From contig JACPII010000014.1 in assembly GCA_016188175.1 (NCBI GenBank), positions 1-34,521 on the forward strand: DNA of 34,521 nucleotides, written 5' to 3'. The DNA comes from Candidatus Woesearchaeota archaeon. GTDB taxonomy: Archaea > Nanobdellota > Nanobdellia > Woesearchaeales > JACPBV01. Shown in pieces: positions 16,828 to 26,401 of the stretch; the stretch's first letter is position 1, and the number at the start of each line of letters is the position of its first letter. The notes under the pieces were generated by a model. That model was given only the letters and a program-made list of their open reading frames with translations. It made no database searches and was not told where the DNA came from. A program made the translations under genes and the position numbers.

Positions 16828-17715
16828 ATGCTCGAAACTCTGTTCGGAAACAATCCAGACAAGATGTATAGGGTTTTCCTTGGTTTGAGGTGGTATGATC
16901 GGGGTGTTGAGGCTGCCCAGGATAAAAGAACACTATTTACGGGAGACCCAACTTTAATGAATATCTTCAATTTTTTTCGCAGTTCACCCGAAGATACGCC
17001 AAATGAATTCCCCGCTGGGAATGTAAACGTGGTAAACGCCGCCTTTCAAGAAGGTGACCTTCTAAAGGCAGCAACGTTGCTTGACAGCCTTGTTGCAGCC
17101 GCTCGCGGTAACGATGGGCGGTTAATCCCCACAGGGGAATTTTCCATTTTTATCTTCAGCCGGCTTTTGGAATATCTCGGTACAACTTTTGCGGAAGAGT
17201 GTACATCCTCCAGAAGGTTTCTCTCTCCAAGTGAAATCGAAAACAGGATGGGGCAGAGGTTTGCCCCTGGAACCAGGAATTTCAGGGGGTACCTCAATTG
17301 CCCTGCGTTTGGAGTATACGCTCCCGGAAAAAGCGGGATTAGCCTCCTGCTGATGGAAGACACCCTACGGGACGGCCATCCGGCATATGGGGGGGTTCCA
17401 GATGCCCGTGAAATCGCAACATCAGCATCTTCGGGAATTAAGAGGATTGATAACACTTTTAAATCTCCGGAACAAGCAGCTGGCACAGCAAACGCCTTTT
17501 TCAAAGAGCAGGTAATCCCCACCTATAAATTAATTGCTGCGAATGATGAACGCCTTCTCGAATATATGGCAGCACGGTTTGTCATCCATAGGGTCGGTTA
17601 CCATCTGGCCCAAACTTCTGCAATGATAGAGGTACAGCCGGGAATGATGGCCTTTAATCCAAACTCGGAACGCTCAGTATTATTCCTCAGGAAGCCTTAC
17701 CAAGGGCCTGCTTGA
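16828..17715 (+). CDS. Orphan protein of unknown function
   Basis: 295-aa ORF with ATG start and TATA-like GATTTATAAAC ~28 nt upstream; codon pattern looks coding; no family recognised. Confidence 0.75.
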   Translation: MLETLFGNNPDKMYRVFLGLRWYDRGVEAAQDKRTLFTGDPTLMNIFNFFRSSPEDTPNEFPAGNVNVVNAAFQEGDLLKAATLLDSLVAAARGNDGRLIPTGEFSIFIFSRLLEYLGTTFAEECTSSRRFLSPSEIENRMGQRFAPGTRNFRGYLNCPAFGVYAPGKSGISLLLMEDTLRDGHPAYGGVPDAREIATSASSGIKRIDNTFKSPEQAAGTANAFFKEQVIPTYKLIAANDERLLEYMAARFVIHRVGYHLAQTSAMIEVQPGMMAFNPNSERSVLFLRKPYQGPA

Positions 17716-19117
17716 TTATCTCTTTCTCCTCCCTCTCGATCCCCCCGATGAGAAAAAGCACGGCAGCATAAACAAGAGCCCCCGCGATGATATTCAGCCC
17801 AAGATTTCGAAAGGGAAAATAAAAAAGCTGTGCTCCCATCGCGAGGGCTGCAATCGACGGCTTCAGAGCGAGCCGTGAAAGTTTTAAGGGAAATCCATGG
17901 ATGGCTCCAAAGATAAAAAGCTTGGTAAACAGGAAAAATTGCGCAATAAGGGTTGCGAGTGCAGCTCCGATGCCGCCAAAACGGGGGATAAGCGCCCCAT
18001 TGAGGGCAATGTTCAGGGCAGCGGTGATTCCTGTTGCTATCGTAAAGAAATGCTGTTTATTGATCGCGTTGAGCAGATGCCCGGACGCCGTGCTTAAAAA
18101 GATGAACAGCACCGACCAGCCCAAAATTTGGAGCATTGCCCCCGCCCCGGCGAACTTTTCCTGAAAGAGGAGCCTGATGATGTCGTCTGAAAGAAGGGAC
18201 AGCCCAACAGCAGCAGGAAGCCCAAGCGCAAGGAGATAATAGAACACTTTTTCATACAGCAGTTGCAGATTTCCCGTCTTTTTGTGGAAAAACCTCGCCA
18301 TTGCCGGAAAGCTTGCTGTTATGATGACTCCAGGAATGAATGTCAGCGTCGAAACGATGGATGATGCTGCCCCGTAAAGCCCCGTCGTCGTGTAATCTTT
18401 CAGGTTCCCCAGCATCACGATATCGATCTTATAGTTGATCTTCTGGAACACCACCGTCAGCCAGAAGGGAAGGGAATTCCTCAGGAGCCCTTTCCAAAGC
18501 CTGAAGTCGAACCCAAACGACGGGGCAGCAAAGTTCCTCAGTAAGATCCAATAGCAGTACACCGCACCGATCGCTTGTGCCAATATCAGCCCAACGATAA
18601 GCCCATACAGCCCCAATCCGCCAAGGAGCGCCAGGCCGCCAAGCACGAGAGAAGAAACTTTTTCGATGACCAATGAGTGCATCGCATATTGGTTTTTCTC
18701 ATAGGCATTGAAGACCGTCCTTGCAAGGGTTGAGAATACGACAAAAAGCTCGTGCACCATCACGAGCATGATGGGCCCTGCAGCCTCCCGGGCTTTCGGC
18801 AGAAAAAAGATTGCACCAAACGAAAGCCCATACACCGCAATCGTCGCCAGCATCCGGAGAGTAAGGGTGTTGTCGACCAGAGCCTTTGTCTGTTTCGGCT
18901 CTTTCGAAATCTCCCGGAACACATACGTTCTCATCCCCAGGTGGGCGAATATCGCAACGACATTGATGAACGCAAAAGCAAACGAATACTTTCCGAATCC
19001 ATCCGTCCCGAGAACGTTCGTTATCAAGATAACCAGGAGGAATGCAAAGAAATGGTTGAAGATATCAGCAGCAAACAGGATGCCCGTGTTCCTGGCTATG
19101 GTCTTTGCAGTGGACAT
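17687..19117 (-). CDS. Oligosaccharide flippase (Wzx/MATE-like polysaccharide biosynthesis protein)
   Basis: MSTAKTIARNTGILFAADIFNHFFAFLLVILITNVLGTDGFGKYSFAFAF...; 12+ TM pattern. Confidence 0.93.
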   Translation of the reverse strand: MSTAKTIARNTGILFAADIFNHFFAFLLVILITNVLGTDGFGKYSFAFAFINVVAIFAHLGMRTYVFREISKEPKQTKALVDNTLTLRMLATIAVYGLSFGAIFFLPKAREAAGPIMLVMVHELFVVFSTLARTVFNAYEKNQYAMHSLVIEKVSSLVLGGLALLGGLGLYGLIVGLILAQAIGAVYCYWILLRNFAAPSFGFDFRLWKGLLRNSLPFWLTVVFQKINYKIDIVMLGNLKDYTTTGLYGAASSIVSTLTFIPGVIITASFPAMARFFHKKTGNLQLLYEKVFYYLLALGLPAAVGLSLLSDDIIRLLFQEKFAGAGAMLQILGWSVLFIFLSTASGHLLNAINKQHFFTIATGITAALNIALNGALIPRFGGIGAALATLIAQFFLFTKLFIFGAIHGFPLKLSRLALKPSIAALAMGAQLFYFPFRNLGLNIIAGALVYAAVLFLIGGIEREEKEIIKQALGKAS

Positions 19118-19248
19118 AGTGCATGCAAAGCATCCCTCCGTTTAAAAATGTTCAGTTAGTTTATCCTGCCCAGGTAGGAAAAGATTGGCCCAACATTGGT
19201 GGCGTGCTGGGTAATGCCCCATTTTTTTGAGTGTGGGGCAGTAAACCT

Positions 19249-19476
19249 GCGCTCACCCTTACGTGAACATCCGAAGCGGTAGCGAGGATGGTCCAGAAAT
19301 CCCCCAGATTTCTCAGAACCTCCGAAGCGGTAGCGAGGAAGTTCCAGAAATTATGCTGAATTTCTCAGAACCTCCGAAGCGAAGCTGAGCGAGGTACCAT
19401 AAAATTCCGGGAATTTTCTCGGTACGCAGGGCCATCATGCCCATCGCCGGGAGTTTCGAAGATGCTAAACAAATAC
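19249..19476 (+). repeat. Structured repeat, copy C: right arm only, with three internal ~51-nt hairpin repeats
   Basis: Right end GGGAGTTTCGAAGATGCTAAACAAATAC (19449-19476) identical to copy A; CGCTCACCCTTACG shared with A interior; internal units begin CCGAAGCG at 19271, 19322, 19374. Confidence 0.8.
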
Positions 19477-19567
19477 AAAATAAGGTATGCCCCATTACGG
19501 AAAGACCGTAATCAGTATTTATTACGGGAAAGCTTTAATACAATGCCCCGAACCTCACCTTAGGGGG

Positions 19568-22500
19568 ATGGGATTCGCAAAAATAGTTATTCCTGGGCTG
19601 TTCATTCTGCTATTTGTTCATCTATCGTTTGGAACAGGTGTCAGTCTTTCCACGTCAACCCAGCAGTCCGGGGCCAACCATCTGGATGTTTCCAGCGCAA
19701 GCTATTGGGCGAAGATTGATCCTCCAGATAATGTATCGGTATCCTACCCTTACTTTGCCGACATCATTGACCCGCCTCAGGTATATGCGAACTGGAGCTC
19801 TGGTGGCGAGGTAATGCTCTATTTCTCCCCCTTTGCAGAAAGGGGAAATCACATAGGCCCCGTTGGGGCGTGCACTGGATTTTTTACCCTCCAGTTGGTA
19901 AGGTTATGTGTTGAGTTTCTGCACTACCATTACACCTACCCCAATTGCAATGATCTCACGTTGGCTCCCGTCTCCGGAATTGTGTGCAATGATCTATCTG
20001 CAGAAAGCATCCCCGATGGGGCGCCGCTGTATATCTTTAATAAAAGGATATACCAGGATCCCATCAACGGAAGCGATTCCCTGGGGTATATACAGGTGTT
20101 TAAGATAACAAACAACAATTCTAAGAATGTGAGCTTTATTGCTGCCGCAGGCAAACTCTTTGATGATGTGGAGAAGGGCTCCATTGAACTTTTTTCCGGA
20201 AATTATTCCCCTTATGTGTGGCCTTCATCCATTTATTGGCCCCCAAATTCTTCCTCAAGCTTTGACATCTTTAGTTTTCATCCATTGGCGGGCGGCGGTT
20301 ATTTCTTCAGCACAACAAGGCAATTGCCCGTTATCTTTGACGAAGAGGGAAAAACCTGGGCAGCAAACTTTTCAGCAAACCTCAGCGCCAACACAAGCAT
20401 ATTTCTTTTCTTGAGATACAAAGAAACCGCCAGAATAAAGATCAAAGCAGATAATATTGCCCTTTTTCCGCCATCACTCTCGATCGCCAACGAGCAGGTA
20501 AACATCACCTTTACCCTTAATATCGCTTTCAATAGCTCAACCAGGCTGTATGACAACGTCGAATTGCCCGGGATTATTGACTACCGTTACTGGGCCGAAA
20601 CGGACAATGCTGAAGACGATGATTTTTTATGGCTCTTCCCTTATTATTATCATTATGATAAAGATAGGCCGAGGCCGATCATTAGCATCTTGAAAAGCAG
20701 AAGGTTCATCGAGAGCATCCATGCCCCGTCAAATTATTCCTATGTGTATGGCAACGGCGTCGTTCAGGCAAATGCAACGGTTATGGGGCCGTTTCTCGGA
20801 CCGGCGCAGGAGATAATCCCTTTGCAGCGGATGACGCTCGAAGAAATTAACTCTTCCCTTTATGGCCATTCCGGAGTTTTATCATCAGATGGATCGCAGG
20901 AACGGGAATGGCGCATCGAGTCGGCTAAACAGGCATCGGCCTTGCCTTCTGGTGATGGAATGAAAAATATCCGGGCAGGAGAATTTGTCCCATCAGAAAA
21001 TAATTTTCCATCTGCTTCAGCGGGTCAGGCGGGAGAAAATATTCAGGCAAGGGGGCAAGTTCAGTCAAAAGAAAGTATCCCTTTGGGGAAAAGGCTGGCA
21101 TCGGGAGAACATGCTCAAACAATCGATGCCCGCCTTAGAGAGGATGCCCAAATATTAGGCACCCCCTTAAGGGAAGAAACCGAAGCGGCACAAGGGGTCC
21201 CGGCTGAGGATTATTTAACTTCGGCGAAACGTTCAACGGGGAGGTTTTTTATCAGGCCGCCAGAAAATAGGTTTGGAGCTGAAAAAAAGCCATTGTCAAT
21301 TGGCTCGCTGGAAAGAAAAATCCGGGGATTGAATGCCACCGTCAGGAATAGGTTTAAAGGGTTGCTTTCGGCAGCGCTGGGCGAAAGCGAGGTGAAAAAG
21401 CTTTCCAGGGAAGGCTACCAGCTTGAAGAGGTAAAATATCTTCAGTTATTGGGGAAAGTTCAGACTCCCTTCGGGCCGGTTGAGCAGGATATCGCAAAGA
21501 TTGGCGCCCCATCTGTTTGGAATGTTTCTGGGAAAGGAAAAGGGGTGGTAGTTGCCGTCCTCGACACAGGTATTGCGATGGAAAACGGAACCCTGTCTCA
21601 TCCGGATCTCCAAAACACCAGCGACAGGACAATCTGGCCGGTAGGGATTGCCGATGGCCCGATGGACCAGGTTTGGCACGGGACCCATGTGATAGGGACG
21701 ATTGCTGCGAATGGTGATTACAATGGCGATGGGGTCATTGATGAGGGGGAGGGCTTTTTTGGAGTTGCTCCAAAATCCTCAATCCTTTCTATTGCGGTTT
21801 GTTCCCCGGTTGGTTGTGCGGAAGATGATATCCTCGCCGGAATTGATAGGGCCATCGTTGGCTATGATAACATCTCAGGGACAGGGGATGAAGCGGATAT
21901 TATTAGCATGAGCATCGGAAGCCCGGAAAGGACATCAGAGGCGCTTTATGCGGGGATTAAAGAAGCTTATTCCCGCGGCATTGTGTTGGTTGCTGCTGCA
22001 GGCAATGACTACGTACGAGGAAACGACCCAACTATTTTTGTAAACAAGATGAGCAGAATTAATTACCCAGCTGCCTATCCTGAAGTTATCAGTGTGGGGG
22101 CCGTTGATGAAAATGACACCATCTCTTTTTTTTCCTCGAGAGGAAACAGGTGGGATGCCTATTGCCACGAGAATTCCGCAAGGCACCGGTGCATTGATGT
22201 GGTTTCTTATGGGGTAAATGTCAATTCGACAGTCCCTTCATACGCAGAATTCGCCCAAGGTCAGGGGTACATGGCAGCTTCCGGAACAAGCATGGCGGCG
22301 CCTCATGTTGCAGGAGCTATCGCATTGCTTCTCGCCAAATACCCCGGCATGACTAATGAGCAGGTTAGGTTGTCTCTTGCCAAAAACACGTTGAAAAAAA
22401 GGATTTACAATGAAAATAATTCTTATAACTGGACGTTCTCCTCGTCCGTCGATAGGCTTCTGAACAGGACATTATCTTGGAAGGTGAAGGGCTCTTCCCT

Positions 22501-24532
22501 GAGCCCGGGAACCCCGGTTCTTGTTTCATCCCCCCTGACCGTCATTAACAACGATAAGAATCTCGGCTTAAATGGATTGAAATTCGGCAGCAGCCTTTCT
22601 GCCCTATGGGGATTGCCAGGATGGAATTGCACCGTTGCCAACGGAACCATCTCGGTAAAGGCTGGATCTTCCAACAGCACACCTGAGGATGTTGTCAACT
22701 GCACAGGCAATGGCCTGGAGATGAGGGAAATTGAGTCTGCATCGGCAGATGAATGGAAAAAGTTGGTTATCATCCAGCAGAACACCAAAGGGATAAACTT
22801 CAGCAATATCACGGTTACTACCGAAACAAAAAGCTTTGCCCTGCCAGGAAAGGATTTGAGCCTCCTTGTCCAGTGGGGCGGGCAGTGGCTGAATATCACT
22901 CCTCCGAAAGAGGGCCGATGCAACGAAACGCAGCCGGAATACTCAAAATTTAAGGTTATCAACGACACTTTTTACTCCTGTATGGAATCTACGGGCGGGG
23001 CAGGCAGGCCCAATTTCTTTAGATGGGTCCAGCCGAGGATTGAGAATGCAGACACTTTTTTTATGCTCACGTCAGGCCCCCCAGGGAATAACTTCGAATT
23101 TCAGGGTATCAATTATGTCTCGTGGTGGTATAACGAATATGAATCATGGTCTTCAAACATGTCATTGGATTTAATCAGCAAAACAGATGCAAACTTTGTC
23201 TCGATACTTGTCCCCTGGTACCAAAACGGCACTTCCGAGGCAGTAATCTATCAAGACCTTACGAAGACTCCGACAGACCGGGGTGTCCAGGCTGCAATCG
23301 GTAAGGCAAGATCTTTAGGTTTGAAAGTTGCTTTAAACCCGCTGCTCGACCTATGGGACAACAATGGCTGGCGTGGCGAAATAGCTTTTTCAACCGAGGC
23401 CGGCTGGAAAAACTGGTTTAGCAATTACACCGCATTTATCATAAAATATGCGCAGATGGCTCAGGACGGCGGCGTTGACCTTTTTTACATAGGGACTGAG
23501 CTTGTCAAGACCTCAGGCAGAATCTCTGACTGGAGAAAGATAATAAATGATGTCCGGGAAATCTACTCGGGTGAGATAGTCTATGCATCTCATTTTGGGG
23601 ATGAAGATCGGGCTATCTCATGGTGGGACGGCCTCGATTATATTGGGATAAACGCTTATTATAATCTGACAAATAAGTATGACCCGTCAATAAGCGAATT
23701 GAAGAAGGGATGGGGCAGCTACATCCCATTTATAGAAAACCTTTCATCCTCATTCAACAAATCTGTTATCTTCACAGAAATTGGCTACCAGAACAGGAAT
23801 GGGACGGCAAGGGCGCCATGGTGGGTCTCAGGAGAATTGGACAATCAAGAGCAGGAGGACGCCTATGAGGCCGCATTCGAAGCTTTCTGGAACAGGACAT
23901 GGTTTAAAGGAATGTTTTGGTGGGATCGGGATACCTATCCATACACCGACTATCGGTATGATAACGGGTTTAGGACATTGGGAAAGCCCGCGGAAAGGGT
24001 GATGAAGAAATGGTATCTGCCCGTTAAGCCAATCCAGGCTTTGCCTTACCTCACTTTTAATAGGTCATTGCATAAAGGCTGGAATCTGGTTTCATTTCCA
24101 TTGGGCTTGGGCGATAAGGCAATGCCCAGTTCCTTGTTACCAACGGGGGGCAATGGCACAAAAATCTTCAGCTATTCTAGGGGAAATTGGAGCATCCTCA
24201 TTGGTAATTCCACCCTAAACGAGACAAAAGGCTATTGGGTTTACATGCTTTCGGATGGGGCGTTGGAAATTGAAGGCACATACCCCCTGCATCCGGTTTG
24301 GTCATTCCGCAAAGGATTAAACCTGGCTTCGTATCCTTCCTTGCAGCCTGCCCTGATAAATGAAACATTTGATGCAATGTTCCCATCAGGATACGCTAAT
24401 CAATCCAATTATTCTGCAGTATTCTTTTATAACAACTCCCAGTGGTATTCTTACTTTGCAGGCAGGAATGCAAGCCTAAATACGCTGGCCTTCTTTACCC
24501 CCGGATATGGATATTGGGTAAGGGTGGGATAA
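19568..24532 (+). CDS. Giant secreted S8 subtilase fused to a GH113-like TIM-barrel domain
   Basis: Signal-like MGFAKIVIPGLFILLFVHLSFG; VVVAVLDTGI, HGTHVIGTI, GTSMAAPHVAGAIALLLAKYP; then INYVSWWYNEYESW...VDLFYIGTELVKTSG...LDYIGINAYYN...VIFTEIGYQNRNG...GMFWWDRD. TATA-like CTTTAATAC ~28 nt before ATG 19568. Confidence 0.88.
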   Translation: MGFAKIVIPGLFILLFVHLSFGTGVSLSTSTQQSGANHLDVSSASYWAKIDPPDNVSVSYPYFADIIDPPQVYANWSSGGEVMLYFSPFAERGNHIGPVGACTGFFTLQLVRLCVEFLHYHYTYPNCNDLTLAPVSGIVCNDLSAESIPDGAPLYIFNKRIYQDPINGSDSLGYIQVFKITNNNSKNVSFIAAAGKLFDDVEKGSIELFSGNYSPYVWPSSIYWPPNSSSSFDIFSFHPLAGGGYFFSTTRQLPVIFDEEGKTWAANFSANLSANTSIFLFLRYKETARIKIKADNIALFPPSLSIANEQVNITFTLNIAFNSSTRLYDNVELPGIIDYRYWAETDNAEDDDFLWLFPYYYHYDKDRPRPIISILKSRRFIESIHAPSNYSYVYGNGVVQANATVMGPFLGPAQEIIPLQRMTLEEINSSLYGHSGVLSSDGSQEREWRIESAKQASALPSGDGMKNIRAGEFVPSENNFPSASAGQAGENIQARGQVQSKESIPLGKRLASGEHAQTIDARLREDAQILGTPLREETEAAQGVPAEDYLTSAKRSTGRFFIRPPENRFGAEKKPLSIGSLERKIRGLNATVRNRFKGLLSAALGESEVKKLSREGYQLEEVKYLQLLGKVQTPFGPVEQDIAKIGAPSVWNVSGKGKGVVVAVLDTGIAMENGTLSHPDLQNTSDRTIWPVGIADGPMDQVWHGTHVIGTIAANGDYNGDGVIDEGEGFFGVAPKSSILSIAVCSPVGCAEDDILAGIDRAIVGYDNISGTGDEADIISMSIGSPERTSEALYAGIKEAYSRGIVLVAAAGNDYVRGNDPTIFVNKMSRINYPAAYPEVISVGAVDENDTISFFSSRGNRWDAYCHENSARHRCIDVVSYGVNVNSTVPSYAEFAQGQGYMAASGTSMAAPHVAGAIALLLAKYPGMTNEQVRLSLAKNTLKKRIYNENNSYNWTFSSSVDRLLNRTLSWKVKGSSLSPGTPVLVSSPLTVINNDKNLGLNGLKFGSSLSALWGLPGWNCTVANGTISVKAGSSNSTPEDVVNCTGNGLEMREIESASADEWKKLVIIQQNTKGINFSNITVTTETKSFALPGKDLSLLVQWGGQWLNITPPKEGRCNETQPEYSKFKVINDTFYSCMESTGGAGRPNFFRWVQPRIENADTFFMLTSGPPGNNFEFQGINYVSWWYNEYESWSSNMSLDLISKTDANFVSILVPWYQNGTSEAVIYQDLTKTPTDRGVQAAIGKARSLGLKVALNPLLDLWDNNGWRGEIAFSTEAGWKNWFSNYTAFIIKYAQMAQDGGVDLFYIGTELVKTSGRISDWRKIINDVREIYSGEIVYASHFGDEDRAISWWDGLDYIGINAYYNLTNKYDPSISELKKGWGSYIPFIENLSSSFNKSVIFTEIGYQNRNGTARAPWWVSGELDNQEQEDAYEAAFEAFWNRTWFKGMFWWDRDTYPYTDYRYDNGFRTLGKPAERVMKKWYLPVKPIQALPYLTFNRSLHKGWNLVSFPLGLGDKAMPSSLLPTGGNGTKIFSYSRGNWSILIGNSTLNETKGYWVYMLSDGALEIEGTYPLHPVWSFRKGLNLASYPSLQPALINETFDAMFPSGYANQSNYSAVFFYNNSQWYSYFAGRNASLNTLAFFTPGYGYWVRVG

Positions 24533-24636
24533 TGCCTTGCCTATTTCAAAAAAATGAATACAGTTTTCTAAAATAAAGGAAACCTTTATATATTAGTAAC
24601 AGAATAACTGAATAACCTTTCACAATCCAACCCAAA

Positions 24637-26325
24637 ATGTCATCCACCCTATCCCGCAATGCGATGAAGATTGTCTCCTATCTGTCTAAGAATCCGGGCC
24701 AGCCGGCAAGCATCAACCAGCTTGCAAGGCTCATCGGGATCAGTGTGGGAAGCGCCCACCAAATCCTTAAGGGCCTCGAAACAGAAGATATCGTTCAGGC
24801 CGACATCTATGGGAACTCCCTCATCTGCCGACTGAACAAAAGCAGCCCCAAAACGTTAGACCTCGTGCAAACTCTCAGCCAGGGAAAAACACCTAAGGCA
24901 AAAAAGACAAAGATTGTCTGTACGATTGGCCCGGCTGCAAATACCGTTTCTCAAATCCTGAAATTAGTGGAAGAGGGGATGGATGTTGCAAGGATCAACG
25001 GAGCCCATGGAGATGAATCATCATTCCTTGAGATGATAAAAAACCTGAGAAAAGCGTCTCCGTCTATCGGTATCCTTCTTGACCTTCCAGGAACCAAGAT
25101 GCGGATTGTTGATCTTGAGCAGGAGGTGCCCGTCATTCCGGGCCAAAAAGTCATGTTTGCAGCCTCATCCCGAAAAGATGCGATTACCGTCGACCAGGTG
25201 GAATTTCCCCGGCTCCTGAAAAGCGGCCGGCATTTTTCCGTTGATGATGGCAGCATCACGTTCATCGTCGATAACATTGAAGGCGGAGTGGTCGATGCGG
25301 TTGCCCAGAACAAAGGCATACTAAAAAACCGGAAGGGGGTCATCATTCCCGATATCAAGCTTAAAGCCGGCATTACCCCTCGCGACAAAGAGCTGATAGC
25401 TTTCGCAATTAAGCAGGAGCTGAATTTCATCGGCTTTTCTTTTGTCAGCAGCGCAGAGGATGTCTTCAGGCTTGAAGGGCAGCTGAAAGGCACAAAGCTC
25501 AAGATCATCTCTAAGATTGAGACAAAAAAAGCTATCGAGAACTACCGGGACATTATCCAAAGCTCCTATGCTATTATGATTGACCGGGGCGACTTGGGAA
25601 GCGATGTCCCCTTTGAGCAGCTCCCGCGCCTCCAAAAAAGGGTCATCCAGGAATGCAACGCGCAGGGTAAGCCGGTCATCATCGCGACGGAAATGATGCA
25701 TTCCATGGTATCGAGCCCCGTCCCAAAAAAATCAGAGATCACCGATGTTGCGAATGCAGTCCTCGACGGGGCAAGCGCAGTCATGCTCTCTGCTGAGACA
25801 GCAGTCGGCCAGTATCCGCTTGAAACCGTAAGGGCGATGAGGAAGATCATCCAGGAGATTGAGGGTGAAGTTGTCCCGTCCCAAAGCGAAGGAATGGCAT
25901 CAGATGACACGGGCCTGATGGGCTCCGTTGTCCTTGGCCTTATCCAAAAAGGCAGCATCGACAAGGTCCTCTGCATCACTCACGGCGGCTTTACTGCAAG
26001 GATGCTCTCGAGGTTTAAGCTTCCCACACCCATTATTGCGCTCACGAGCGACCCAAAAATTGTCCAGCGCCTCAGCCTCGTGTGGGGCGTCATCCCATTG
26101 CTCGTCGAAAAAGAGATCGACAACACCGCTTCGGTCGAGCAAAAAAAGGAAGCAATCGTTTCCTGCCTCAGGAATGGGCTCATAGATATTGATGACACCA
26201 TCCTCCTGGTTGGCGCAGTGTTCCCCAACCATCGCAAAGTTATTAATATGGTGGAACTGCACCGTGTCAGTGAAATCATTGGCTTTTTTGGCCTTGCCAA
26301 ATCAGAGATTGTTGAGGCAGAGTAA
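24637..26325 (+). CDS. pyk: Divergent pyruvate kinase with N-terminal winged-helix domain
   Basis: wHTH-like AMKIVSYLSKNPGQPASINQLARLIGISVGSAHQILKGLETEDIVQ; then KTKIVCTIGPAANT, ISKIETKKAIENY, RGDLGSDVPFEQLPRLQKRVIQECNAQGKPVIIATEMMHSM, DVANAVLDGASAVMLSAETAVGQYP. Confidence 0.93.
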   Translation: MSSTLSRNAMKIVSYLSKNPGQPASINQLARLIGISVGSAHQILKGLETEDIVQADIYGNSLICRLNKSSPKTLDLVQTLSQGKTPKAKKTKIVCTIGPAANTVSQILKLVEEGMDVARINGAHGDESSFLEMIKNLRKASPSIGILLDLPGTKMRIVDLEQEVPVIPGQKVMFAASSRKDAITVDQVEFPRLLKSGRHFSVDDGSITFIVDNIEGGVVDAVAQNKGILKNRKGVIIPDIKLKAGITPRDKELIAFAIKQELNFIGFSFVSSAEDVFRLEGQLKGTKLKIISKIETKKAIENYRDIIQSSYAIMIDRGDLGSDVPFEQLPRLQKRVIQECNAQGKPVIIATEMMHSMVSSPVPKKSEITDVANAVLDGASAVMLSAETAVGQYPLETVRAMRKIIQEIEGEVVPSQSEGMASDDTGLMGSVVLGLIQKGSIDKVLCITHGGFTARMLSRFKLPTPIIALTSDPKIVQRLSLVWGVIPLLVEKEIDNTASVEQKKEAIVSCLRNGLIDIDDTILLVGAVFPNHRKVINMVELHRVSEIIGFFGLAKSEIVEAE

Positions 26326-26401
26326 AAAGGTAATGGAATAAATGAATAACGATTTGTAAGATTATAATGCCCTAACTATATATCGGCGGAGTAGCAGAGT
26401 A

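Noticed and set aside
19271-19423. CRISPR array
   Set aside because: Units are tandem ~51-nt hairpin repeats without unique spacers of regular size; no cas genes in the window.
19313-19495. 60-aa minus-strand ORF in element C
   Set aside because: Encoded by tandem hairpin repeats; no protein-like features.
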